The notes beneath the pieces are model-generated. The model ran no database searches. It saw nothing but the letters and a program-made list of their open reading frames with translations, and was not told the DNA's origin. 64,000 nt of DNA from positions 1 through 64,000 of the forward strand of contig CAYXVF010000002.1 of NCBI GenBank assembly GCA_964468125.1. Reading direction: 5' to 3'. Source of the DNA: CAYXVF01 sp964468125. Lineage in GTDB: Bacteria > Myxococcota > XYA12-FULL-58-9 > CAYXVF01. The position numbers and the translations under genes are program-made. This document shows positions 18,432 through 26,731 of this stretch, piece after piece (positions within the stretch are counted from its first letter, which is position 1; each line of letters opens with the position of its first letter).

Positions 18432-18538
18432 AATATCGCCTGAAAAGAGTAGCTCCCGTGATCCTCGCACCGCTTCTGATCCTAGCCTGGACCGGCGAAG
18501 CACGTTTTTTCGGCTGCGTGTCGGCGTTCTCTCCCTAG
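18428..18538 (+). CDS. Small secreted/membrane ORF (36 aa)
   Basis: The 36-codon frame begins in an ATGA overlap with the previous frame. It has a basic start (MKYRLKR), one hydrophobic stretch (VAPVILAPLLILAW), then TGEA and a tail RFFGCVSAFSP. That is the layout of a signal peptide followed by a short mature peptide with one Cys. It lacks its own ribosome site, so translation would depend on coupling. Speculative. Confidence 0.35.
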   Translation: MKYRLKRVAPVILAPLLILAWTGEARFFGCVSAFSP

Positions 18539-18549
18539 TGCTCCCAAAA

Positions 18550-18563
18550 GTACAAAAATGTAC
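18550..18563. promoter_or_regulatory. Inverted repeat GTACA-N4-TGTAC
   Basis: A perfect 5+4+5 inverted repeat with an A-rich centre in a GC-rich intergenic region, about 600 bp before the NtrC-type gene. The size suits a small operator, but no regulator can be assigned. Confidence 0.25.
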
Positions 18564-18607
18564 GTGGACAGTGGATTTCCCGCCCGAGCGCGACCCTTTC
18601 CGGTTCC

Positions 18608-18621
18608 GCGCAGATCTGCGC
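18608..18621. promoter_or_regulatory. Perfect 14-bp palindrome GCGCAGATCTGCGC
   Basis: A perfect palindrome in the gene-free stretch. It could be an operator or an enhancer-binding site for the downstream NtrC-type regulator. Chance occurrence in GC-rich DNA is not excluded. Confidence 0.25.
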
Positions 18622-18857
18622 TGGTGTAGATCAAAAGAACAGCAGGGTTTCGGGCGAATTGCTTTGTCTATCTCGCTTCGAGGCCGTGCCGCGGAGGGGG
18701 GCTCCTCTCGGCGTCACTCGCTCGAGATCCTCGCTCGGGCGGGGTTGCCGTGGGTTTTCTTCGAGCGGCGCACGCTGCGACACACACGGGTTGAGCACAC
18801 AGGTCGACGACCCCTAGGGGAAGTGCGCGTCATCGGCGCGTGTGCGGAGGAGTGTTT

Positions 18858-19118
18858 GTGGATCAGCTGGATTCGGGCGAATTGGAGCAGTCAGCGTTGC
18901 GCGCTTTGGGCTTTTCCGATCGTTCGGGACACGATCCAGCGAGCGACGCGACCCGCGCCGCCCGTCGACGCTCACTTCAGCAAACAGCGGAGCGGTTGGG
19001 GCTCACGCTGGATCAACCCGTGTGTGTCGCGAACCTCGCCCGCCCCCGTTCCAGACCCGTGCACCGCTCACGTCTTCGCCCGGCGACCGCCCGTCGACGC
19101 CGCCCGCCGACCGTGTGA
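18858..19118 (+). CDS. Small hypothetical protein (86 aa)
   Basis: The GTG start follows a GGAGG with a seven-base spacer. The frame encodes a protein-like first half (DQLDSGELEQSALRALGFSD, then RSLQQTAERLGLTLDQP) with probable helices, and an Arg/Pro-rich end. It stops 41 bp before the NtrC-type regulator and could be co-transcribed with it. A longer frame from 18349 in another phase does not look like protein. No family recognised. Confidence 0.45.
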   Translation: MDQLDSGELEQSALRALGFSDRSGHDPASDATRAARRRSLQQTAERLGLTLDQPVCVANLARPRSRPVHRSRLRPATARRRRPPTV

Positions 19119-19159
19119 CGGTTCCTTTGTTCCGGCTCTCGGTTTAGAACGATCGCAGC

Positions 19160-20569
19160 TTGAGCCGAGAAAACGAACAGTCTGAGCAGCGCCGAATCCT
19201 CGTCGTCGACGATGAGGAAGGGATGCGCGAGATGCTTACCCTGACTTTGCGGCGTCGGGGCTACGAGGTTTTCACCGCGGCGGATGGGCGTAAAGCGCTA
19301 GCGCTTCTGGGCGAGGAGCCGGTCGACATCGTGTTGAGCGACGTGCGCATGCCCGAGCTCGACGGCTTGGGACTCTTGCGAGAGATTCAGAGCTCGAAGA
19401 TGCCCGTGGTCGTCCTGATGATGACCGCCTTCGCCGAGCTCGATACGGCGATCGAGGCGCTCAAGCTCGGTGCCTCGGACTACGTCTCGAAGCCTTTCAA
19501 ATCGGACGAAGTGCTCTTGAAGATCCGCATGGCCGAGGAGCGGCTGCGTCTGCAAGAGGAGCGCCGGGCCCTGGAAGCGGAAAACGCCCGACTCCGCGGC
19601 GAGAGTCGAACGTCGGTCAGTGTCGAGGGCATCATCGGCAAGAGCGAGCGACTGAAACGGGTCTTCAACACCATCGCGAAGGTCGCGGACTACAAGTCGA
19701 CAGTGCTGATCGGAGGCGAATCCGGAACGGGCAAAGAGCTGGTCGCCAAAGCCCTGCACACGATGTCTTCGCGGAGCGGGGGGCCTTTCGTGCCGATCAA
19801 TTGCGGCGCCATCCCAGAGACGTTGCTCGAGAGCGAGCTCTTCGGCCATGCCAAAGGCGCGTTTACAGACGCCACCCGTCACAAGGTAGGACTGATCGAA
19901 GAGGCGGATGGCGGCACGCTCTTCCTCGACGAAATCGGCGAGCTTCCCCTGAGCCTTCAGGTCAAGCTGCTGCGTTTCCTCCAAGAGGACGAGATCCGCC
20001 GCGTCGGGGAAACACGCGATATCAAAGTCGATGTTCGCGTCGTGGCGGCAACTGCCCGCAATCTCAGTGACATGGTCGCGGAAGGAACCTTTCGCGAGGA
20101 CCTCTACTACCGACTGAACGTAGTCCAGGTGGAGCTTCCACCGCTGCGTGATCGGCGGGATGACATTCCGCTGCTCGCCGAGCACTTCGTAGCGAAATTC
20201 GGTGAGCGTCTAGGAATTGGCGAGATGACCATTGCCCGCGACGCAATGAAGGCTCTCATTGACTTTCAGTGGCCAGGTAACGTTCGAGAGCTCGAGAACA
20301 CAATCGAACGCGCCATGGTTCTGGCCGAAGGCGACCGAATCGATCTCGATGCGCTCCCCGAGAAGGTGGTCAATGCCGATCCGGCGGAGCGGTCGCTCGC
20401 GTTTCTGGACGATGAGCTCTCGATCAAGAAGGCGACTCGGGCGATCGAGCGCGAGCTGATTCGCCGCTCGCTCGAGAAGACCGGCGGAAATCGTACCCGT
20501 GCTGCCGAGCTCCTAGAGATCTCGCACCGCGCACTGCTCTACAAGATCAAAGAGTACGGCCTGAGCTGA
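19160..20569 (+). CDS. NtrC-family sigma-54-dependent response regulator
   Basis: A 469-residue activator with three intact domains. The receiver has the acidic pair (VVDDEEG), the phosphoacceptor Asp in IVLSDVRMPE and Lys in VSKPF. The AAA+ domain has Walker A GESGTGKE, the sigma-54 contact loop as GAFTDA instead of the usual GAFTGA, and Walker B TLFLDEIGELP. The Fis-type helix-turn-helix ends the protein (GGNRTRAAELLEISHRALLY). The start appears to be TTG at 19160, since no ATG precedes the receiver. There is no kinase beside it, so it is an orphan regulator as is common in myxobacteria. Confidence 0.95.
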   Translation: MSRENEQSEQRRILVVDDEEGMREMLTLTLRRRGYEVFTAADGRKALALLGEEPVDIVLSDVRMPELDGLGLLREIQSSKMPVVVLMMTAFAELDTAIEALKLGASDYVSKPFKSDEVLLKIRMAEERLRLQEERRALEAENARLRGESRTSVSVEGIIGKSERLKRVFNTIAKVADYKSTVLIGGESGTGKELVAKALHTMSSRSGGPFVPINCGAIPETLLESELFGHAKGAFTDATRHKVGLIEEADGGTLFLDEIGELPLSLQVKLLRFLQEDEIRRVGETRDIKVDVRVVAATARNLSDMVAEGTFREDLYYRLNVVQVELPPLRDRRDDIPLLAEHFVAKFGERLGIGEMTIARDAMKALIDFQWPGNVRELENTIERAMVLAEGDRIDLDALPEKVVNADPAERSLAFLDDELSIKKATRAIERELIRRSLEKTGGNRTRAAELLEISHRALLYKIKEYGLS

Positions 20570-20572
20570 GTG

Positions 20573-21349
20573 TCAGGGGCATGCGGCTGCCGTCAGATTC
20601 TCATCGCCTCCCACCGCAGAGGCTACCCCCGGCGGAATTGCGCGCTCAAAGGTAGCGCAGGCCAGGGGAGCCGACTCAGACGCGGCGGTGACGCGTACTT
20701 CATAGCGCTGGAGCACGAAGCCGCTCGGACCCGTGGTCGGGACTGCGGGGATCTCGTCGATCTCGATCTCTCCGTAGAAGGAGCCGGTGCAGGGCTCATC
20801 GGTTCGGAAGCTGACCGCGGGGGTGAGAGCGGGAGCTCCGTCTTCGAGGGGAAAGAACTCGACGTCGATCTGCGTGATGCTCGGGTCGCAGTCAAAAGAG
20901 CCCTCCACCAGCGGTCGAAAGCGCAGCTCACCCACCGTCGCCTGAAGCGTGAGCGTGCGCGAGACGCCGCCGGTCAAATCGACGTTGCGCTCCTCGTAGC
21001 GATAGAGGACCCGCTCCCCGGACCGCGCTTCTGCAGTGAGATCGAAAAGCCCCGCCGTCACTCCTCGAATCGGTACGCGCGAGCCGAAGCCCTCGGCGCA
21101 GGGGTAGCGTGTGTCAAACCCTTGCACTTGGCCCGCCGGATCGACGGCCACGAGACGAACTGTCGTGATCGCGGACCCCATGGCATTATTGGCGCAGTCG
21201 CGTAGGTCCTCGGGGGCCCCGGAGGTGTAGTCCGAGTAGTCAAAGCGCCACCCGATCTCGGCGGCGAGGTTGGCCTCCGTGTCTGTGCCGCACGCTACGA
21301 GTACGAGCCCGGCACACCAGGCGGCGTGGCGCAGCTCAGACCCCATCAT
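20573..21349 (-). CDS. Lipoprotein of unknown function
   Basis: A 258-residue exported protein with a lipobox (LVLVAC). The mature part is beta-rich with paired Cys residues (RDCANNAMG, YPCAEGF, FDCDPS, EPCTGSF), suggesting disulfides, and ends AAACP. I prefer the Met at 21349, eight bases after GGAGG; the frame reaches 21379. It overlaps the C15-like gene by 14 bp and so ends that operon. No family recognised. Confidence 0.7.
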   Translation of the reverse strand: MMGSELRHAAWCAGLVLVACGTDTEANLAAEIGWRFDYSDYTSGAPEDLRDCANNAMGSAITTVRLVAVDPAGQVQGFDTRYPCAEGFGSRVPIRGVTAGLFDLTAEARSGERVLYRYEERNVDLTGGVSRTLTLQATVGELRFRPLVEGSFDCDPSITQIDVEFFPLEDGAPALTPAVSFRTDEPCTGSFYGEIEIDEIPAVPTTGPSGFVLQRYEVRVTAASESAPLACATFERAIPPGVASAVGGDENLTAAACP

Positions 21350-22187
21350 CCCCATGGCCTCCGAGCTCCTGCACGCCACGGGCGAAGGCGCGGGCGGCCG
21401 CGCGATTGAGCGGATGACCGGTGGTGGCTGTGAGCTCCGGGTTGTGGTGGGGCTCGGGCAAGAGGGCGAGGCCGCTGTTGTCGGAGACCTCCTCGATCAC
21501 GAACTCGGGAGATCCACGGAGTCGAACCCCGAGTCCGATGAAGACGTGCGGCGCATAACCTTCGAGGAGCCCGGTGATCCCCGATTCCCGATCATCGCCG
21601 AGCGCGTGAGCATCGACCGACAGGACCCGGCCTAGGAGCGAGACCGGTCGGCCGAGGCGGTAGTGGGGATCGTAGATCTGCGTGCCCACGACGACGTCGT
21701 CGGGGCCGAGCGGATCAGGGATGCGGAGCTCCGGCTGCTTCGGCGCGAGAAGATCGGGGAGGGCGCCGGTCAGAGTCTCGCGCAAGCGGTCGGGTGCCGA
21801 GACAAACTCGCCGGTGACATTGTGTGGCACGCCGTAGCCATCTTGATCTTCAAAGGGGCCGAAACCGGTTAGAGCGATCCGCAGCGGGTCCTTCGTCATG
21901 CGTAGGGCCCGGGTAATCATGCCACGGAGCACGCGCGCGACGACCCATTCGATATGCGCGACCAAGAGCTCGTGTTTGTGCTCTTCGCCCCGGGGCGAGT
22001 GAACCAAGCCTACGAGAGGAAAGCCCTGCTCATCGCGCAGCACGGACGTGTTTGCTCGAAACGCGTAGGACTGCGCCAGAAAAAAAACGTGGGCGCAGTA
22101 AAAGTCCCCAGGATGCTGCCCCCTCAGAACGGTTATTGCCCGCCCATCGTAGAGGAACTCCTCCTCATCTGGTTCGTACGCCTGCAT
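21336..22187 (-). CDS. Pyroglutamyl-peptidase (C15)-like protein, probably inactive
   Basis: About 283 residues. From residue 100 it resembles peptidase C15: IALTGFGPFEDQ at the fold start, later YAPHVFIGLGVRLRG. A 95-residue N-terminal extension precedes this. The only Cys visible is in the extension (DFYCAHV), so the catalytic Cys of C15 enzymes is absent. I chose the ATG at 22187; the open frame to 22229 begins with TTG. It lies between adenine deaminase upstream and the lipoprotein gene it overlaps. Family assignment is moderate. Confidence 0.55.
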   Translation of the reverse strand: MQAYEPDEEEFLYDGRAITVLRGQHPGDFYCAHVFFLAQSYAFRANTSVLRDEQGFPLVGLVHSPRGEEHKHELLVAHIEWVVARVLRGMITRALRMTKDPLRIALTGFGPFEDQDGYGVPHNVTGEFVSAPDRLRETLTGALPDLLAPKQPELRIPDPLGPDDVVVGTQIYDPHYRLGRPVSLLGRVLSVDAHALGDDRESGITGLLEGYAPHVFIGLGVRLRGSPEFVIEEVSDNSGLALLPEPHHNPELTATTGHPLNRAAARAFARGVQELGGHGDDGV

Positions 22188-22345
22188 CGACACAGCGAAG
22201 AGTGTGCGCAAAGGCGTGGCGGGCAGCAAGGGTCACTGATCACAGAGTGCGCCACTGACGTCCACGTAGCGTGCACGTCCATGTCGAGCTCGATTTGGGC
22301 CTCGGCGGTCGTGTTTTGCTACGGAGGGCATCCTCCGTTGGCGTT

Positions 22346-24055
22346 TCAAGCCGCGAGCGGCGAGATCACCTCGAAGGCGTCGACGTCGATGAGCCCCAGG
22401 TCCGAGAGCTTGAGCGCTGGGATCACCGGCAGGGCGAGGAACGAGAGCTGCAAGAACGGCTCCTGCAGCGTGCCGCCGATGCCTCGGGCGGCATCGTGCA
22501 GCGAACGGAGTGCTCGGACCTGCGCGTCAAAGGGCTCGGGGCTCATCAGACCAGCGATCGGCAGGGGAAGGGAGGCGAGCACCTCACCGGCACCGTTGAC
22601 CACGGCGATGCCGCCCCCCATGTCCCGCACCGCCCTTGCCGCGGCGAGAATCGCTTCGTCCGAGGCGCCCACGACACCGAGATTGTGCGCATCGTGTGCA
22701 ACGCTCGAAGCGATCGCGCCCTCGCGAAAACCGAAACCACGGGTGAACGCGACCCCGACGTTTCCAGTGCCGTGATGCCGCTCGAAGACCGCCATCTTGT
22801 GAACGCTCTCGTTGGCGACGGCTTCGCCGTTCACGACGGGAAGAACGGCCCGCCCGCGTCGGGTTACGATCTGCCCGGGGATGACCTCGATCACATTGAC
22901 CGCGGCACGTGCGCCTGGTGCCGGAACCCGCAGGGCGGAGGCTTCGAGATGGGCCACGTTCATCGTGTTCTCACGCGGTGCGGTTGGCGAAGCACCGAAG
23001 CTCCAATCCCCTTCTCCGACGACTCGACCGGATTTGAGCACGCGGTGGATTCCTACCGCTTCGACGTCGTCGAGAATCAGCACGTCAGCCAGGTAGCCGG
23101 GGGCTACCGCGCCTCGGTCCTGCAGCTGAAACTGGAGGGCGCTCGAGATCGACGCGGAACGGTAGGCGACCTCCGGGGGGACGCCTCGGGCGATGGCCGT
23201 ACGGACGATATGGTCGATGTGCCCCTGCTCCAAGATGTCCAGCGGATTCCGATCGTCGGTGCAGAAGCCCAAGAAGGGTGAGCTGTACGCGTTCAGGAGC
23301 GGCAAGAGGGCCTCAGCGTTTTTTGCGACGCTCCCCTCTCGAATGAAGATCCGCATGCCCTTGGCGAGCTTTTCCCGCGCCTCGTCGAGCTCCGTGGCTT
23401 CGTGGTCGCTACGGATCCCAGCTGCAATGTAGCCGCAGAGATCTGGGCCGCGTAGAAGCGGTGCATGGCCGTCGCGCGGAAGACCCTCGAAGGCGTCGAG
23501 CTTGGCCATGACTTCCGGATCGCCTTCGAGAACCCCGGGGAAGTTCATCATCTCCGCGAGACCGATGACATTGGGATGGGACGCGAGGGTCACGAGGTCG
23601 TCGGCGCTCACCCGTGCGCCGGCCGTTTCGAGCGGCGACGATGGCACGCAGCTCGAGGCCATGATTTTGAGGTCCAAGGGTGTGCGAATCGAACATTCAG
23701 CGGCCCAGCGAAGACCGTCGGCACCAAACACGTTTCCGATCTCGTGCGGATCCCAGATCGAGGTCGTGGTCCCCCGAGGGAGAATCGCTCGACCACATTC
23801 GTCTGGCAGCATCAGAGTGCTCTCGATGTGCACGTGTGCGTCGATGAATCCCGGCACGACAGCGCGCCCGGCGCAATCGATGGTGTCCGTGCCCCGGTAG
23901 TCTTCGCCGATCCCCACGATCACGCCATCGACGATCGCGATGTCGCCTCGTACCCAACTCCCCGAAAAAACATCCAGGGCGCGCGTGTTCTTCAACACGA
24001 GGGGAGCGGGCTCCTGGCCCCGACCTGCCCGAATTCTCCGATAGCGCTCGTTCAT
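22346..24055 (-). CDS. ade: Adenine deaminase
   Basis: A 569-residue amidohydrolase converting adenine to hypoxanthine for purine salvage. The metal-binding motif is in GFIDAHVHIEST, followed by RGTTTSIWDPHEIGNVFG and GHAPLLRGPDLCGYIAAGI; FCTDDRNPLDILEQGHID gives the later Asp. The C-terminal domain has SVAHDAHNLGVVG. Length matches the family. The ATG at 24055 overlaps the stop of the DUF2252 gene by 4 bp (ATGA), and the longer frame to 24484 is just out-of-frame overlap with that gene. Confidence 0.95.
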   Translation of the reverse strand: MNERYRRIRAGRGQEPAPLVLKNTRALDVFSGSWVRGDIAIVDGVIVGIGEDYRGTDTIDCAGRAVVPGFIDAHVHIESTLMLPDECGRAILPRGTTTSIWDPHEIGNVFGADGLRWAAECSIRTPLDLKIMASSCVPSSPLETAGARVSADDLVTLASHPNVIGLAEMMNFPGVLEGDPEVMAKLDAFEGLPRDGHAPLLRGPDLCGYIAAGIRSDHEATELDEAREKLAKGMRIFIREGSVAKNAEALLPLLNAYSSPFLGFCTDDRNPLDILEQGHIDHIVRTAIARGVPPEVAYRSASISSALQFQLQDRGAVAPGYLADVLILDDVEAVGIHRVLKSGRVVGEGDWSFGASPTAPRENTMNVAHLEASALRVPAPGARAAVNVIEVIPGQIVTRRGRAVLPVVNGEAVANESVHKMAVFERHHGTGNVGVAFTRGFGFREGAIASSVAHDAHNLGVVGASDEAILAAARAVRDMGGGIAVVNGAGEVLASLPLPIAGLMSPEPFDAQVRALRSLHDAARGIGGTLQEPFLQLSFLALPVIPALKLSDLGLIDVDAFEVISPLAA

Positions 24056-25248
24056 GGTCGTGACTCTACACGCTTTGCGTCTCGCTCGGCGCGTCTCTTC
24101 CGTCGGTACCACTCCCGCTCGAGGGAAACGGCCATCCGGCGCGCGCGCTCGCGCAGCTCCGGCTCGCGACGGGCGACCCATTCTCGCAGCTCTGTTCGCG
24201 ACCGAAGCGCTTCCTCTGGGAGCCAGCTGCGCGGATGCCCCAACCCCAGCTGAATGCCTACGTCGAAGGCGAGCTCGATCAGGTCGCGTTGGGTGGGCAG
24301 GGCGTCGTGTTGCACCTCGATATAGTTGTCGGCCCATTCGTGGACCCAGAAGGCCGTGGGCAAGGTGTTCGGGGCGAGCGGCTCGAGGACGACGTAGCCC
24401 GCGAGGTCGTAGGGAGTGTAGCTGAGCCGCTCCTGGCCCTGAATTACGCGGAGCGGGGAACGCCGTTGCATCGGCGACAGGCAACGAATTCCCGAGAGGT
24501 CGCGAACCTCTTTGATCTCGAGAAAGTGATCGTCGTCGTCCGATCGAGTCTCTCCCTCCACCCGAACCAGATACTTCTCATCCAAGGCGCTGCCGACTCC
24601 GATCTGGAGCCGGCCCACTCGTTTCGTCTCGAAGAAGGACGAGCCCAGCTCCGGCAGGATGCGCTCCATCTGCCGTCGATAGTGGAACAGGAGATGATCG
24701 AATCGTGCGGGGTCTTCCAACGGCTCGAAGAGGGCCTCGCGCTCGCGAAACACCGCCTGACGATCGAAAACGAAACGCTTGCGGGCTTCCCTCACGAGCT
24801 CGGGCACCGCATTCGGCTCCTGCGGTTGCTCGAGCTCGGTGGTGTAGGCGTGCCAAAACGAATCGAGCACCGGTTCACAGCCGTAGCCGTTTGCGCTGCA
24901 GGTCAGGTTGAGCGATGCGCTGAAGCGCACGAGATCCACGGACGCGGGTCCTCGCGCCGAATCGTCAAAGTCCGTGAGTCCGCGCCCGCGCTCGGTGATC
25001 GCATATTGCTCGACGTGCGCGTCTCCGTGGAGGTTCACGATCGGTCCTGGGCCCGCGGCAAAGGCTCGGCAGACCGCGTCTGCGAAGCTGCGATTGACGA
25101 ATCGGAATAGCCCGTGGGGGCTCTCGGCAACCCGCGCGGCGAGGCCGGGATTCACTTCCGCGAGGCCCGGTGGAATGGGCGGAATCTGCCACTGAGGCGC
25201 ACAGGCCGTGAGCCCTAGGACAACGATCATGGAAGGGGCGACTCGCAT
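24052..25248 (-). CDS. DUF2252-family lipoprotein
   Basis: A 398-residue protein. Its core motifs match DUF2252, a kinase-like fold: NLHGDAHVEQY, LTDFDDSARGPASVDLVRFS near residue 95, and later a long helical domain. The N terminus is a lipoprotein signal (MIVVLGLTACAP). Family members I know are cytosolic, so an exported form is unusual. It heads the coupled operon with adenine deaminase and is divergent from the FadL-type gene. Confidence 0.8.
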   Translation of the reverse strand: MRVAPSMIVVLGLTACAPQWQIPPIPPGLAEVNPGLAARVAESPHGLFRFVNRSFADAVCRAFAAGPGPIVNLHGDAHVEQYAITERGRGLTDFDDSARGPASVDLVRFSASLNLTCSANGYGCEPVLDSFWHAYTTELEQPQEPNAVPELVREARKRFVFDRQAVFREREALFEPLEDPARFDHLLFHYRRQMERILPELGSSFFETKRVGRLQIGVGSALDEKYLVRVEGETRSDDDDHFLEIKEVRDLSGIRCLSPMQRRSPLRVIQGQERLSYTPYDLAGYVVLEPLAPNTLPTAFWVHEWADNYIEVQHDALPTQRDLIELAFDVGIQLGLGHPRSWLPEEALRSRTELREWVARREPELRERARRMAVSLEREWYRRKRRAERDAKRVESRP

Positions 25249-25315
25249 TGAGGATCATGCGATAACCGCCGAAAGGACTTGGAGTCCATTGGGAACCGCA
25301 ACGGCGAGGTATTCT

Positions 25316-26656
25316 GTGAGACGCGTCGCAGTCCTCTTCTTGGCGCTACTCGCCGCTCGGAGCGCTCGAGCCGGCAATCTTGACGCGGTCTTCGTCTCCG
25401 ATGAAGCGGCGATGATGGGCGGAGCGGTCACGGCGATCTCCGCGGATTGCGGCGCAACATTCTACAATCCAGCGGGTCTCGCTCTCGATACCTCCTACTC
25501 GAGCATTTCTCTGAGTGCCTCGACCTACGCCTTCGCCCTTCGCTCCCGCCAGCTGTTGGAGGCGGCCCCAGAGGTTGGAGGGACCGTCGACGATCTCAGC
25601 ACGCTGCAGGTCGTGACCGTGCCGGCGGCGGTGGCGAGCTATTTTCCGATCAACGAGGACATCGGGGTTGGATTTGGGCTCTTCGCTCCGAGTGCGGCCA
25701 ACGAATGGCAGCGCAACGCGATCGACATCGAGGACGGCGGGAACACCTTTCGACTCACCTTCGAGGAGCGGGTGCAGGCGAGCCAGCTGTACATCGGCGG
25801 AGGCGTAGGCGTGCGGGTGAGCGACACGCTGCGTTTGGGGGGCTCGCTCTTCGGGCTCTATTCGGTCCAATCGGCGCACCTCGACCTCGCCGGCGACGAA
25901 ACGTTTTCCGATGGGAGTCAGGACGGGCTCGTTTTGAGCCAAAACAGCGAGGGCTATTCCTTGGGCCTTCGGGCTGTCGGCGGCCTGCAGTGGGAGCCGC
26001 TGCCCGGCTGGATGATCGGCGCGACGGTGCAGCTCCCAACGCTCGAGCTCGTGAGCGAGACCTCGCTTAGCAGCGCCCTGGCGCTCGTGGATGCAGACAG
26101 CGACCCGTTCCTCGCGAGCCCTTTTTCGCGCGACTCCACTGGCCTCGGCGCGAGCCTCGCCGTGCGTGCGCTCGCGGGGATAGGCTACCGCGGCGAGCTC
26201 ACCCGCTTCGGCGCGGAAGCGAGCTATCAGCGCGGGGACCGCAACAACTCCCTCAGCAGCGACGTTTGGAATGCTCGGGTAGGCTTCGGCCGGCGTCTCA
26301 ATGACTACATCATGGCGGGTGCGGGGGCTTTCACCGACCGCTCCTCCCAGCGAGCAGACGACGAGATGCTCGGCGCGAGCAGCCTCGACTACTATGGATT
26401 CACCGTCGGGCTCCGAGGGGAGACCCACTATCTCGCGCGCATCGTGGGCGACTACATCGGCGCGGAGGCCGAAGAGGAGCAGACGCGCCTGGTTTTCTTC
26501 ACCGCGCTCGCGGGACGCTACGCCTATGGCACGGGAACTGGCAGCAGCCTCTCTTTCGGGGCGAACCGCGCCGGTGAGCTTGATGCGGTGAATGCGAGCC
26601 GGGAGCTCGTGGTGCACGAGTTCTCCGGGACCCTCAGCACCGGCGTGATCTTCTGA
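25316..26656 (+). CDS. FadL/OMPP1-type outer-membrane barrel
   Basis: A 446-residue beta-barrel. The signal peptide is RVAVLFLALLAARSARAG. The mature start AVFVSDEAAMMGG and the hatch-region motif DCGATFYNPAGLALDT are typical of FadL/TodX transporters of hydrophobic compounds. The end (SGTLSTGVIF) closes with an aromatic residue as barrels do. I chose the GTG at 25316, six bases after GAGGT, instead of the earlier ATG at 25208, which lies inside the divergent gene. Confidence 0.86.
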   Translation: MRRVAVLFLALLAARSARAGNLDAVFVSDEAAMMGGAVTAISADCGATFYNPAGLALDTSYSSISLSASTYAFALRSRQLLEAAPEVGGTVDDLSTLQVVTVPAAVASYFPINEDIGVGFGLFAPSAANEWQRNAIDIEDGGNTFRLTFEERVQASQLYIGGGVGVRVSDTLRLGGSLFGLYSVQSAHLDLAGDETFSDGSQDGLVLSQNSEGYSLGLRAVGGLQWEPLPGWMIGATVQLPTLELVSETSLSSALALVDADSDPFLASPFSRDSTGLGASLAVRALAGIGYRGELTRFGAEASYQRGDRNNSLSSDVWNARVGFGRRLNDYIMAGAGAFTDRSSQRADDEMLGASSLDYYGFTVGLRGETHYLARIVGDYIGAEAEEEQTRLVFFTALAGRYAYGTGTGSSLSFGANRAGELDAVNASRELVVHEFSGTLSTGVIF

Positions 26657-26731
26657 ATTTCACGCACCGATTGCGCGGGACGCCGATACTCCCGACGCTT
26701 CCGAGGAAAAGCTTTCGCCGGCAGGTGTCGT

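Larger units (their letters stand above)
18539..18857. other. Intergenic stretch without recognised gene
   Basis: Roughly 320 bp with no protein-like frame. It contains two perfect inverted repeats, at 18550-18563 and 18608-18621, listed separately. It probably holds the promoter and control sites for the small ORF at 18858 and the sigma-54 regulator at 19160. I could not find a convincing -24/-12 promoter. Confidence 0.4.

Noticed and set aside
18349..19185. 279-codon open frame
   Set aside because: Composition is Arg/Ser-rich without hydrophobic cores or repeats, and better small frames exist in other phases.
25346..26617. 423-codon antisense open frame
   Set aside because: It lies wholly opposite the FadL-type gene, whose signal peptide and barrel pattern are convincing; the antisense frame reflects GC-rich third positions.
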